Assembly: GCA_963721585.1 (NCBI GenBank)
Contig: CAVRJN010000008.1
Location: 1,426,001 to 1,490,000 of the forward strand
Reading direction: 5' to 3'
From: Bog-473 sp963721585
Lineage (GTDB): Bacteria; Actinomycetota; Acidimicrobiia; Acidimicrobiales; RAAP-2
Length of the DNA stretch: 64,000 nt
Part shown: positions 49,806-58,704 of the stretch, piece after piece
Numbering within the stretch: position 1 is the stretch's first letter
How the letters are laid out: the number at the start of each line of letters is the position of its first letter
Made by a program: the position numbers and the translations under genes
The notes under the pieces: model-generated
The model's database searches: none
Told to the model about the DNA's origin: nothing
What the model saw: the letters and a program-made list of their open reading frames with translations, nothing else

Positions 49806-50864
49806 TCAGACGGTCGCCACCGGCGTCAACGGAGAACCCACCACGCCGGGCAGCCGAAGCGGCGGCGCGGTGAGCAGGAAACGGCTCCGGTCGTGCGCGC
49901 GTAGCCACGTCGCCAGCTCGTGGAGATACCACATCTCACCGAGCGGCACGCCGAGCTTGAAAAGGCAGAGGTTGTGAATGGGAAGGAACGAGTGCCGGCT
50001 CTCTTCCCGGTCCTTGCCCACCATTCCCTCCACCGCGTAGTTGTCGGCGACCAACGCCGAGATCCGCGAGTCGGCGATCCACTCCAGCAGCGAGGGGTCG
50101 CGCGCGTCGAGGTAGGAGCACAACGTGTGGATCTTCACCGGGTCGGGATTGCGATTCCACTGAAGGATCTCGGTGGCGAAGCCGGTATGCAGCAACAGCA
50201 TGTCGCCCGGCTCGACGACGACGTTGTCCGCCGCCATGATCCCTTCGAGGGTCTCGCGGTCGACGCCCTTCCACTCGTGGCCCAGGTGGTGGGCCAGGTC
50301 GACGAGCACACCCCGGCCCTGCACACCGGTCGCCGCCATGTGCTCCAGGCCCAGGTGACGGGCGAAGCAGCGGTGGCCGCCGCCGTCGCCCGCCGCGTCG
50401 GGCTTCGGGCCGACGAGATCCTCGCCGGCCCGGTAGCCGTTGTAATAGACGGCCTCGTCGATCCCGTCACCATCGGCGTCGAACTCCGCACCGACGTGGG
50501 CCAGTGAATCCCACTGCGTCGAATACTGCAGCGACAGCGTCACCACGTCGTCTGCCCACACGTCGACGTACTTGGGATCGCCGAACTTGTTCATTCCGCT
50601 CATTGCGACGTTGTAGAAAGTGTCCGGGTTGCCCTCCATGTCCTCGGTGGGCGCGATCACCGGCGGGTGGCGCCGCTGATTCAAGGCAGTCCCACCGGGG
50701 TAGTCGAGCGGAAGGCTGAGGCAGAAGCTGATGCCGGCCTCGACCTCCCGCACACCCTCGAGAACCTTTTCCGGAGTGAGCAGGTTGATGCGGCCGAGCT
50801 CGTCGTCGTCGCCCCAGTCGCCCCACGTCGAGCCAGGTGGTCGCTGCTTCCACCGCTTGCTCAT
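49806..50864 (-). CDS. Cyclase-family hydrolase (kynurenine-formamidase-like)
   Basis: 352 residues. The PF04199-type core is seen at SLQYSTQWDSLAHVGAEF (111-128), where Gln117 takes the place of the first His of the HxGTHxDxPxH metal motif while Asp119 and His123 are kept; this TQWD form, from memory, is common in actinobacterial members. GRGVLVDLAHHLG and VEPGDMLLLHTGF follow. Family enzymes hydrolyse amides or lactones using a metal. It is convergent with BVMO and divergent from the amidohydrolase operon over operator copy 2, so it is probably co-induced and may open a BVMO-made lactone. Confidence 0.88.
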   Translation of the reverse strand: MSKRWKQRPPGSTWGDWGDDDELGRINLLTPEKVLEGVREVEAGISFCLSLPLDYPGGTALNQRRHPPVIAPTEDMEGNPDTFYNVAMSGMNKFGDPKYVDVWADDVVTLSLQYSTQWDSLAHVGAEFDADGDGIDEAVYYNGYRAGEDLVGPKPDAAGDGGGHRCFARHLGLEHMAATGVQGRGVLVDLAHHLGHEWKGVDRETLEGIMAADNVVVEPGDMLLLHTGFATEILQWNRNPDPVKIHTLCSYLDARDPSLLEWIADSRISALVADNYAVEGMVGKDREESRHSFLPIHNLCLFKLGVPLGEMWYLHELATWLRAHDRSRFLLTAPPLRLPGVVGSPLTPVATV

Positions 50865-50918
50865 GCCCTCGTCTCCTTCTCGGCGCCCCTACCGCGCGAC
50901 GATCGCCGGCATTGTCTG

Positions 50919-50934
50919 TACCGACCGGTTGGTC
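50919..50934. promoter_or_regulatory. Operator copy 2: TACCGACC/GGTTGGTC
   Basis: Between cyclase (minus) and amidohydrolase (plus). On the minus strand it reads through GGTCGGTACA, identical to the core of copies 1 and 3. Flanked by TGTA and TACA, giving an outer palindrome of TGTA-N14-TACA. Confidence 0.75.
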
Positions 50935-51007
50935 TACAATCGAGGTCAGAGTACCGCGTCCGCGCGCGCTCATCGATCTTGCGTCGCCGCGCAGGAAGGG
51001 CACAACC

Positions 51008-52267
51008 ATGACAGCGAAGCAACTCGTCATCTCCGCTGACGGGCACATCCTGGAGCCCACCGACCTCTTCGTGACGCGCCTCCCGAAGAATCTGCGGGAA
51101 CGCGGCGTCTGGGAGGACGACTTCGAGATCGAGCCGCTCGTGGAGGGCGGCGCCCGCAAGTTCCGGAGATTGCACACGCCCGGATTCGAGGGATGGACGA
51201 TCTCCCGCTACCGCCAGACGGGCGGCCGGATGCCCGAGGGCGACCCCGAGATCATCATTGAGGATCTCAACTCCGACGGTGTCGACGTCGGGGTCATGCA
51301 TCCGAACCTGTCGCTCTTCGGCCTCTACTCCGACGACCATGAACTCTCCATCGCCCATGCCCGGGTCTACAACGACTACATCGCCGAGCGCTTCTCGCCG
51401 TACTTCTCGCGCCTGGCTCCGACGGCTCCCATTCCGCTCACCGACGTCGACGACGCCGTGGTGGAGATCGAACGGGCGGCCGCCCTGGGATTCCGGGCCG
51501 TCCTCCTGCCGGCGACGCCGCCCAAGCCGTACTACTCGCGGGACTTCGATCCCGTCTGGGGCGCGGCGCAGGCCTGCGGCCTCCACGTGTTCATCCACAC
51601 GCAGACGGGGGGGATCAAGATCAACGATCCGACATCGACCACGCTCAAGGTCGTCATGCAGAACGCCGCCGAGGTCAACCAGCCAGTGACCGAGAAGTCG
51701 GCGTCCAAGCGTATGGTCACCCAGGCGATCTACAGCACCATCGTCCCCCAACAGGTCATCTGCGAGCTCATCGGTGGCGGCGTCGCCGAGCGCTATCCCG
51801 ACCTCCACTTCGCGCTGATCGAATTCAACGCGCACTGGCTGGCCTCCCTTGTCGGCAGCATGGACAAGTGCTGGATCACCGGGATCGGCCAGGATCCCGA
51901 CTGGTGGCTCGGCGTCTGGGACGACACGCTCCCCGCCACCGAGCAGAGCGGGATCGCCCGGCTCTTCCGGCTGAACGAGAAGTGGCCCTACCCGCTCATG
52001 CCGAGCGACTACGTGAAGCGCCAGTTCCACGTCTCGTTCCAGGACGACCCCGTTGCCGTCGCCTGCCGGCACATCACCGGGCTGTCGTCGATCGTCTGGG
52101 GCAACGACTACCCCCACGCAGAAGGAACGTTCCGCGGCAGCCGGCAGCTGATGGACCAGCTCTTCGCGAGCGTGCCCGAGAACGAGCGGGACGCCATGGT
52201 GGGCGGCACCCTCGGCGACCTCTTGGGTTTCAAGGCCCCGCTTGCCGCGACGCCGTCGCCGAACTAG
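51008..52267 (+). CDS. Amidohydrolase-2 family (TIM-barrel) metal-dependent hydrolase/decarboxylase
   Basis: 419 residues from ATG with AGGAAGGG upstream. The N-terminal SADGHILEP (Asp11, His13) stands for the HxH site of this branch, followed by FIHTQTGG, LIEFNAHWL and WGNDYPHAEG (metal Asp). Relatives include aminocarboxymuconate-semialdehyde decarboxylase and the many uncharacterised amidohydrolases in actinobacterial steroid/terpene clusters. First gene of a plus-strand unit with an SDR and an acyl-CoA dehydrogenase; operator copy 2 lies 74 bases upstream. It could decarboxylate or hydrolyse a ring-opened product. Confidence 0.88.
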   Translation: MTAKQLVISADGHILEPTDLFVTRLPKNLRERGVWEDDFEIEPLVEGGARKFRRLHTPGFEGWTISRYRQTGGRMPEGDPEIIIEDLNSDGVDVGVMHPNLSLFGLYSDDHELSIAHARVYNDYIAERFSPYFSRLAPTAPIPLTDVDDAVVEIERAAALGFRAVLLPATPPKPYYSRDFDPVWGAAQACGLHVFIHTQTGGIKINDPTSTTLKVVMQNAAEVNQPVTEKSASKRMVTQAIYSTIVPQQVICELIGGGVAERYPDLHFALIEFNAHWLASLVGSMDKCWITGIGQDPDWWLGVWDDTLPATEQSGIARLFRLNEKWPYPLMPSDYVKRQFHVSFQDDPVAVACRHITGLSSIVWGNDYPHAEGTFRGSRQLMDQLFASVPENERDAMVGGTLGDLLGFKAPLAATPSPN

Positions 52268-52308
52268 ACCCCACGCTCGAGTCAGCAGCACCGAAGGGCG
52301 GGGCCGGC

Positions 52309-53220
52309 ATGGACGTGCACAGCTTCGAGGGACGCGTCGCAGTCATCACGGGCGCGGGCCGCGGGATCGGTCGGGCCTACGCATTGCTCCTGGCCAGCCG
52401 GGGCGCTCGCGTCATCGTCAACGACCTCGGCGGGTCGATCCAGGGAACGGGCGAGGATGCCGCGGTGGCGTCCACCGTGGCGGCAGAGATCGGCGCCGCG
52501 GGTGGATCGGCGGTCGCCGACGACAGTGACGTCGCATCGCCAGTCGGCGCGCAGGCGCTCATCGGCGCGGCAGTCGAGAACTTCGGACGACTCGACATCC
52601 TGATCAACAACGCCGGCATCATCAAATGGGCGGGATTCCCCGAGGTCGACCAGGCCAACGTGGAACGGCATCTCGCAGTCCACGTCCTGGGGTCGTTCAA
52701 CACCACTCGGGCGGCGTGGCCCCACATGGTCGAACAGAGCTACGGCCGCATTGTGATGACCACGTCCTCGGGGATCTTCGGGCTGCCCAAGAACCTCTCC
52801 TATGCAACGGCCAAGGCCGCCGTCATCGGGTTGACCCGTAGCCTGGCCACGACGAGTGCGGTCCACGGCATCAAGGTCAATCTGATCGCGCCGGCGGCCT
52901 TCACCCGTATGGCCGGGCCGGCCGGCGAGACGAACGAGCCCGATGCAGCGTCGCCCATGTCGCCGGATCTCGTCGCACCGCTGGTCGCCTTCCTGGCCCA
53001 CGAGGCATGCCCCGTCAACGGGGAGATGTACGCGGCCGGGGCCGGTCGCTTCTCACGCATCTTCATCGCCACCACCCCGGGCTACGTCACACCGGACCCG
53101 ACGATCGAGAACGTCGCCGAGAACTGGGACCTGATCAACGACGAGAAGGGATACTCCGTGCCGAGCGACCTCCCCGACTGGTCAACCTCCTTCATGACAC
53201 ACCTCAACCCCGAGACGTGA
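52309..53220 (+). CDS. SDR of the multifunctional-enzyme type (HSD17B4/hydroxyacyl-CoA dehydrogenase-like)
   Basis: 303 residues. TGAGRGIG (14-21) followed by VNDLGGS (37-43), a signature of the peroxisomal MFE-2/HSD17B4 SDR domain; Ser near 153, Tyr165 and Lys169 (YATAK). The extra C-terminal ~50 residues are also typical. It likely oxidises a 3-hydroxyacyl-CoA. Sits between an amidohydrolase and an acyl-CoA dehydrogenase, 12 bases before the latter. Confidence 0.9.
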   Translation: MDVHSFEGRVAVITGAGRGIGRAYALLLASRGARVIVNDLGGSIQGTGEDAAVASTVAAEIGAAGGSAVADDSDVASPVGAQALIGAAVENFGRLDILINNAGIIKWAGFPEVDQANVERHLAVHVLGSFNTTRAAWPHMVEQSYGRIVMTTSSGIFGLPKNLSYATAKAAVIGLTRSLATTSAVHGIKVNLIAPAAFTRMAGPAGETNEPDAASPMSPDLVAPLVAFLAHEACPVNGEMYAAGAGRFSRIFIATTPGYVTPDPTIENVAENWDLINDEKGYSVPSDLPDWSTSFMTHLNPET

Positions 53221-53232
53221 CGGAAAGGCTCC

Positions 53233-54381
53233 ATGGACCTCTCCCTCAGCGAAACGGAACGGGACCTCGTCGAACTCTGCCGCGACTTCGCGCAAGGGGA
53301 GATCGCCCGCCGCGCGCCGCAGGCCTGGGAGGAGGCCCGGTGCCCGACCGATCTTCTGCGGGAGATGGGTGAGCTCGGGCTTCTCGGCATCCTCGTCCCC
53401 GAGGAGTGGGGCGGCATCGGCATGTCGACGATCGGCTTCGTCGCCGCCATGGAAGAGATCGGCCGGGCCGACCAGTCCGTCGCCGCGGCCTGGCAGGCCC
53501 ATGCCACCATCGGTTCGCTGCCCCTGCACCTCTTCGGGAACAACGAGCAACGCGAGCGCTGGCTCCGGCCGCTGGCCGAAGGGCGGGTGCTCGGCGCATT
53601 CGGGCTCACCGAGCCCGACGCCGGATCCGATGCCCGCGGCATCCGCACCCGGGCCGAACGACGTGACGGCGGTTGGCTGATCAACGGGCGCAAGACGTTC
53701 ATCTCCAATGCCGGCACGGACATGTCGTTCGGGGTGACCCTGCTCGCGCGCACCGAACCCGAGGAGGGCCGGGAGCCGGGGTTCGCCAGCCTGGTCGTGG
53801 AAAAGGACACGCCCGGGTTCACCATGGGACCGAAGATGCGAGGTATCGGGTGGCGCGGGCTCGACACGCGTGAGCTGTACCTGGACGATGTCTGGGTTCC
53901 CGACGAGCACCTGCTCGGGGACCCGAATCTGGGGCTGGGACAGTTCCTGCGCACTTTGGAGGTCGGGCGGATCTCGATCGCCGCCTTGTCGCTCAGTCTG
54001 ACCCAGGCGGTCCTCGACCTGGCGCTGGCGTACGCGCGGGAGCGAGAGCAATTCGGCCAGCCCATCTCGAAGTTCCAGGCGGTGCAGTTCAAGCTGGCCG
54101 ACATCGCCACCGAGCTCGAGGCGGCCCGTTGGCTCACCTACCGTGCCGCCTACCTCCGTGACTCGGGTCAGCCCTTCCAAAAGGAGGCGGCCATGGCGAA
54201 AATGAAGGCCAGCCGCGTGGCGGCGTGGGCGGCGTCAGAGGCGGTCCAGATCCACGGCGGCCTCGGCTACATGCTCGAGACGCCGGTCGCTCGCTTCTAT
54301 TGCGACTCCAAGGTGCTCGAGATCGGTGAGGGCACCAACGAGATTCAGCATCTGGTGATCGCCCGCCAGCTCGGCTGCTGA
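53233..54381 (+). CDS. Acyl-CoA dehydrogenase, homomeric type
   Basis: 382 residues, GGAAAGG upstream of ATG. FGLTEPDAGSDARGI for FAD, INGRKTFISNAGTDMSFG, and IGEGTNEIQHLVIAR with the late catalytic Glu. LRDSGQPFQKEAAMAKMKAS is the usual linker before it. Predicted alpha,beta-desaturation of a short or branched acyl-CoA. It ends the amidohydrolase/SDR unit and abuts the convergent fused E1 gene with no gap. Confidence 0.93.
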   Translation: MDLSLSETERDLVELCRDFAQGEIARRAPQAWEEARCPTDLLREMGELGLLGILVPEEWGGIGMSTIGFVAAMEEIGRADQSVAAAWQAHATIGSLPLHLFGNNEQRERWLRPLAEGRVLGAFGLTEPDAGSDARGIRTRAERRDGGWLINGRKTFISNAGTDMSFGVTLLARTEPEEGREPGFASLVVEKDTPGFTMGPKMRGIGWRGLDTRELYLDDVWVPDEHLLGDPNLGLGQFLRTLEVGRISIAALSLSLTQAVLDLALAYAREREQFGQPISKFQAVQFKLADIATELEAARWLTYRAAYLRDSGQPFQKEAAMAKMKASRVAAWAASEAVQIHGGLGYMLETPVARFYCDSKVLEIGEGTNEIQHLVIARQLGC

Positions 54382-56373
54382 CTACACGGCAGCGAGACGA
54401 CGAATGGCATCGGCGATGTCCTCGCGGTCGGGCAGCCACGCCCGTTCCAGGTCCGGCGAATAGGGCGCCGGGGTCGCCGCAGCTCCGATGCGCTCGATCG
54501 GCGCATCGAGATCCCAAAATCCCTCCCGCGCCACCGTCGCCGCAATTTCCGCGCCGATCCCGAAGGGCACCACCGCCTCATGCGCAATGAGCAAGCGGCT
54601 GGTCTTGTGCACTGAAGCGAGGATCGACTCCATGTCCAAGGGAGCCACCGACCTGAGGTCGATCACCTCGACGGAGATTCCCTCCCCCTCCACCGCCGCC
54701 GCGGCGGCCAGCGCCTCGTGGACCATGCGCGAGACCGACACGACGGTCAGATCGCTCCCGGCGCGCGCAACCGCGGCCTTGCCGATGGGCAGCACGTAGT
54801 CGGAAGGAGGCTGCGGTCCCTTCATGCCGTACAACAGGCGGTTCTCAATGAACACCACGGGGTTGGGGTCCTGAATGGAGGCACGGAGCAGCCCGTAGGT
54901 GTCGGCCGGTGTCGACGGCATGACCACGCTCAGCCCCGGAATGTGCGCCAGCAGTGCCTCCAGGCTCTGTGAGTGCTGGCTCCCCGAAGACCGTCCGGCG
55001 CCGAACTGGGTCCGGACCGTGAGTGCCATCTCGGCCGCGCCGCCGGTCATGAAGGGCAGCTTCGCCGCCTGATTGAGCAGCTGGTCGAAACACACCCCGA
55101 TGAAGTCGAGGTACATCAACTCGACAACGGGACGCATCCCGGCCATGGCCGCACCGACACCGAGGCCGACAATCGCGGTCTCCGAGATGGGCGTGTCCCG
55201 GACCCGTCCAACGAACTGTTCGGCGAGCCCACGGGTGAGCCCGAAGACATTGCCTCCGGCACCGACGTCGACACCGGCGAGAAACACGCGATCGTCCTCA
55301 GCGAGCTCGACCTCGAGCGCCGAGCGGATGGCATCCATGGTGCGGAAGACCGGCGCATCCTCCCCGGGTGGAGCGGGTTCGGGCCGTGCCGGTCGCGGGC
55401 GCAGCACGAAATCCGTCAACGTGGCCGCATCGGGATTCGCGAGCCGGCGGGCGGCTTTCAGCGCTGCGTCGAGCGCGGCGGACGTGGACGCCTCGAGTGC
55501 CTTGATCTGGTCGTCGCCGACACCCGCCTGCCGCAACAGCGCCTCGTGGATGAGAAGGGGATCGCGTGACCGCCACTCCTCCAGCTCGTCCGGAGACCGA
55601 TAGCGCTCGGGGTCGCCCTCGTAGTGGCCGTGCCAACGGTAGGTGGCCGCCTCGACGACCGAAGGCCCGCTCCCGTCGCGGGCGGCACTGACGACGCCCT
55701 CCATGACGTGTGCCGTCGCCACGACATCGTTCCCGTCCACCGCGGCATAGGGGATCCCGTAGCCGGCTGCCCGTTGCTCGAGTGACGCCGCATGCTGGGT
55801 GGAAGCCGGGGAGAACTCGGCGTAGCCATTGTTCTCGCAGAAGAAGACAACCGGGAGCTTCCAGACGGCGGCCAGGTTCAAGGCCTCGTGGAAGGCCCCC
55901 TGCGCCACCGCCCCGTCGCCGAAGAACGCCACGGTCACGCTGCCGTCTCTCCGCAGCTGTGCCGCCGTGGCCGCACCCGCTGCGATCGGCACGCCGGCGG
56001 CGACAATGCCGTTGGCGCCGAAGATCCCGAGCTTCGGGTCGGCGATGTGCATGGAACCGCCGCGACCGCGGTTCGTGCCCTGGTCCTTGCCCATCAGCTC
56101 GGCAAACATCCCGGCCGGATCCAGACCCTTGGCCAGGCAGTGACCGTGCCCCCGGTGGGTCGAGGTGATCACGTCCGCGGGGCCGAGCGGCCAGCACGCT
56201 CCGACGGCCGACGCCTCCTGCCCGGTCGACAGGTGGACGAAACCGGGGACTTCTCCGTCGCGGTAGAGCGCCGCCACGCGCTCCTCGAAGCCGCGAATCA
56301 CCAGCATGCGGCGCTGCATCTCGACGACGTCGACCACGGACGAGCCAGAGGGCGCAGAAGGGCGGGTGGCCAT
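54382..56373 (-). CDS. Thiamine-dependent 2-oxoacid/acetoin-type dehydrogenase E1, alpha and beta fused
   Basis: 663 residues in one chain. The alpha half has the thiamine motif GDG (152-154) through ENN (180-182) and a THRGHGH His-rich loop; after a Pro-rich linker near 330-345, the beta half follows (DDRVFLAGVDVGAGGNV, ISETAIVGLGVGAAMAG, EALLAHIPGLSVVMPSTP, and a transketolase-C domain). Fused forms occur in branched-chain and acetoin-type E1 enzymes. No E2 (lipoyl) or E3 gene is in the window. ATG at 56373 starts only 12 bases from operator copy 3, so its message is nearly leaderless; a TTG one codon earlier is the alternative. Confidence 0.92.
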   Translation of the reverse strand: MATRPSAPSGSSVVDVVEMQRRMLVIRGFEERVAALYRDGEVPGFVHLSTGQEASAVGACWPLGPADVITSTHRGHGHCLAKGLDPAGMFAELMGKDQGTNRGRGGSMHIADPKLGIFGANGIVAAGVPIAAGAATAAQLRRDGSVTVAFFGDGAVAQGAFHEALNLAAVWKLPVVFFCENNGYAEFSPASTQHAASLEQRAAGYGIPYAAVDGNDVVATAHVMEGVVSAARDGSGPSVVEAATYRWHGHYEGDPERYRSPDELEEWRSRDPLLIHEALLRQAGVGDDQIKALEASTSAALDAALKAARRLANPDAATLTDFVLRPRPARPEPAPPGEDAPVFRTMDAIRSALEVELAEDDRVFLAGVDVGAGGNVFGLTRGLAEQFVGRVRDTPISETAIVGLGVGAAMAGMRPVVELMYLDFIGVCFDQLLNQAAKLPFMTGGAAEMALTVRTQFGAGRSSGSQHSQSLEALLAHIPGLSVVMPSTPADTYGLLRASIQDPNPVVFIENRLLYGMKGPQPPSDYVLPIGKAAVARAGSDLTVVSVSRMVHEALAAAAAVEGEGISVEVIDLRSVAPLDMESILASVHKTSRLLIAHEAVVPFGIGAEIAATVAREGFWDLDAPIERIGAAATPAPYSPDLERAWLPDREDIADAIRRLAAV

Positions 56374-56384
56374 CAACCGTGTAC

Positions 56385-56400
56385 TGTACTGGTCGGTACA
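56385..56400. promoter_or_regulatory. Operator copy 3: TGTAC-N6-GTACA with GGTCGGTACA
   Basis: Between E1 (minus) and an SDR pair (plus). The right half GGTCGGTACA is identical to copies 1 and 2; the left half departs from TACCGACC but makes its own TGTAC/GTACA symmetry. Confidence 0.7.
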
Positions 56401-56420
56401 ACTACAACGTGAGAAAAGCG

Positions 56421-57200
56421 ATGGCCGACCAGATCGACATACCCGAGTCGTTCCCGGGCCCGGGCACTGTCTCGGGAAAGCGGGTGGTCATCACCGGCGC
56501 CAGCCGCGGCCTCGGAGCCCTGCTGTCCCACGCGTTCTCCCGGGCCGGCGCTTCCGTGGCGCTCGTCGCGCGGACGGAGCGGGACCTGAAGGCAGTCGCG
56601 GGAGCACTTCCCGGGACGTCCATGGTGCTCAGTGGCGACGTGACGGACGAGGACTTCAACGAGGCGGTCGCCGATGCCGCGGTGGCCGAATGGGGTGGCA
56701 TCGACGCCTGGATCTGCAATGCGGGGATCTCGCCGATCGTGGCCGGTCCCCGCGAGACCGACGCCGCGGTCTGGCGGCAGGTCGTGGAGGTGAACCTCAC
56801 GGGTTCGTTCCTGGGGGCGCGCGCCGCGGCCCGGGTCATGGGCGATGGCGGACGGGTGATCTTCACGGGGTCGGTCCTCGGGGAACGTCCGCGCAAAGGC
56901 CTCGCCGCCTACAGCGCGTCGAAGGCGGGGCTGGTCGGTGTGGCCAAGAGCCTCGCGCTCGATCTGGCCCCCGCAGGAATCACCGTGAACGTCGTGGCAC
57001 CGGGGTGGTTCGAATCACCAATGGCCGAAGAGTGGGTGCACAACCCGAAACTCTCCGCTTCCATCACGAACCATACCGCGCAACGGCGCTGGGGAACGTC
57101 CTCAGACCTCCCCGCGGCCTATCAGTTCCTGGCCTCCGATGCCGCCGCGTTCATCACCGGAACCGTGCTCAGCGTCGACGGTGGATACTTGCTGGTATGA
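56421..57200 (+). CDS. SDR-family oxidoreductase
   Basis: 259 residues from ATG at 56421; a GTG four codons earlier and ATG at 56379 are possible but the latter would translate through the operator. TGASRGLG at 25-32, Ser151, Tyr164 and Lys168 (YSASK), C-terminal ITGTVLSVDGGYLLV. Gluconate-5-dehydrogenase-like classical SDR; substrate unknown. Its TGA overlaps the ATG of a second SDR, and both are divergent from fused E1 under operator copy 3. Confidence 0.92.
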   Translation: MADQIDIPESFPGPGTVSGKRVVITGASRGLGALLSHAFSRAGASVALVARTERDLKAVAGALPGTSMVLSGDVTDEDFNEAVADAAVAEWGGIDAWICNAGISPIVAGPRETDAAVWRQVVEVNLTGSFLGARAAARVMGDGGRVIFTGSVLGERPRKGLAAYSASKAGLVGVAKSLALDLAPAGITVNVVAPGWFESPMAEEWVHNPKLSASITNHTAQRRWGTSSDLPAAYQFLASDAAAFITGTVLSVDGGYLLV

Positions 57201-57952
57201 CGCCAGCGCGACGGGTCGTGGCAATTGTCGGTGCGGGCGGCGCGCTCGGCGGCGCACTGGCCAAGCAGTTCGCCGGCGAACCCGACACCGACCTCATGCT
57301 CAGTGACGTGAGCGCACCGTCGCTCGACGCGACCGTGGCCACCATGGCCGACGTCCCCGTGCCGGACGGGTCGGTCGAGAGCATGTTGGCGGACGTCGGC
57401 GCCTACGAGCAGGTCGAGGCCGTGATCACGCGGGCGGTCGAGCGCTTCGGCCGCCTCGACGTCCTGATCAGCAACGCCGGCGTCCTCTCGCCGAACGGCC
57501 GGATCCACAACCTGAGCACCGAGGACTGGGAACGCGCCTTCCGGGTCAACCTGCTGGGGGCCGTCAACGGCATCCGGGCGGCGGTGGCGGTCATGCGACC
57601 CCAGCACTCGGGCTCCATCGTGCTGACGGCCTCGGTCTCCGGGCTCACCGCATGGTCGCATGCGGCGCCCTACTGCGCCACCAAGGCCGCCGTGATTCAG
57701 CTCGCGAAGGTGGCGGCCGTCGAGTATGCCCGCGACGGCATCCGTGTCAACTGCGTGTGCCCAGGGACGTTCCGCTCGGCGATCCACGACGGGCTTCCGG
57801 CGAACGCGCTCGACGCCGTGGCCGAGCGCCATCCCCTCGGGCTCGGCACGGCTGCCGACCTCGTGGGTGCGTACTCGTACCTGGCGAGCGATGCGGCACG
57901 CTGGACGACCGGGTCGGCCCTGGTCGTCGACGGCGGCTACTCGGCGCCCTGA
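57197..57952 (+). CDS. SDR-family oxidoreductase
   Basis: 251 residues. The glycine motif is GAGGALG (12-18), a variant without the first Thr; Ser near 146, Tyr159 and Lys163 (YCATK), and TTGSALVVDGGYSAP at the end. Overlaps the preceding SDR by ATGA, so the pair is co-translated and may act as successive or partner dehydrogenases. Ends four bases from the convergent TetR gene. Confidence 0.9.
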   Translation: MTPARRVVAIVGAGGALGGALAKQFAGEPDTDLMLSDVSAPSLDATVATMADVPVPDGSVESMLADVGAYEQVEAVITRAVERFGRLDVLISNAGVLSPNGRIHNLSTEDWERAFRVNLLGAVNGIRAAVAVMRPQHSGSIVLTASVSGLTAWSHAAPYCATKAAVIQLAKVAAVEYARDGIRVNCVCPGTFRSAIHDGLPANALDAVAERHPLGLGTAADLVGAYSYLASDAARWTTGSALVVDGGYSAP

Positions 57953-57956
57953 AATG

Positions 57957-58586
57957 CTATGGAGGTCCGGCGACCGGGTTCACGATTCCCCGCATGAAGA
58001 TGTCGGCGAAGGGCTTCGCCACATCACGAGCCGAGAACTCGCCACCCTGCTTCAACCAGAGGTAGGTGTAGTTGTGCATCCCGAGCCACGCCATTGCGGT
58101 GAGCCGGGGCTGCACCTCTCGGAACTCCCCCGCGTGGACGCCCGACTGGAGAACCGCCTCGACCCGCCGTTCGTACTCCCGACGGCGTTGGCGGAACTGT
58201 TCGGCCCGTTCGCCGGTGAGCGCCGGGAATTCGTGCAGAAAGACCCAGACGTGGTCCGGGTACCGGTGGATGACGTCCAAGAGCTCCTCGCCGAGCATGG
58301 CGAGCTGCCGCGAAGGCGAGCCACCGGTTTCGGCCACGCGGTCTGCTCCGAGCATCACCTCATCCATCACCCGGTCGTGGATCGCCGCGAGCAGATCCTC
58401 CTTGGAGCCGATGTAGTGGTAGAGCGCCCCCTTGCCGAGATCGTTCGCGACACAGAGCTCGGTGATCCCCGTGGCGTGGTACCCGCCGCGGGCGAACACG
58501 CCCGCCGAGGTGTCGATGATCGCCTGGTAGCGCGCCTCCCAGGTCGCCTTGCGCCGAGATTCGCCGGTTGGTTCCACCCGTGACAT
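57957..58586 (-). CDS. TetR-family transcriptional regulator, candidate regulator of the 43-58 kb block
   Basis: 209 residues from ATG at 58586; a TTG nine codons earlier is possible. Basic SRRKATWEARYQAII precedes an HTH at about 38-62 (GITELCVANDLGKGALYHYIGSKEDLL). Being the only regulator between 37 and 64 kb and convergent with the last SDR of the block, it is the best candidate to bind the three GGTCGGTACA operators. None of those is in its own promoter, so it would not be autoregulated by that site; a regulator outside the window is the alternative. Confidence 0.92.
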   Translation of the reverse strand: MSRVEPTGESRRKATWEARYQAIIDTSAGVFARGGYHATGITELCVANDLGKGALYHYIGSKEDLLAAIHDRVMDEVMLGADRVAETGGSPSRQLAMLGEELLDVIHRYPDHVWVFLHEFPALTGERAEQFRQRRREYERRVEAVLQSGVHAGEFREVQPRLTAMAWLGMHNYTYLWLKQGGEFSARDVAKPFADIFMRGIVNPVAGPP

Positions 58587-58704
58587 TGAGAGCGAGACTA
58601 GCGGGCCCGTCAACTCGAGAGCCGGTCCCGCGCGGGCGACGCGCAGTCCACGGCACCCCCGTCGAGACGGGCCCCGTCCTCAGAGCACGAAGGAGTGCAG
58701 AGCG

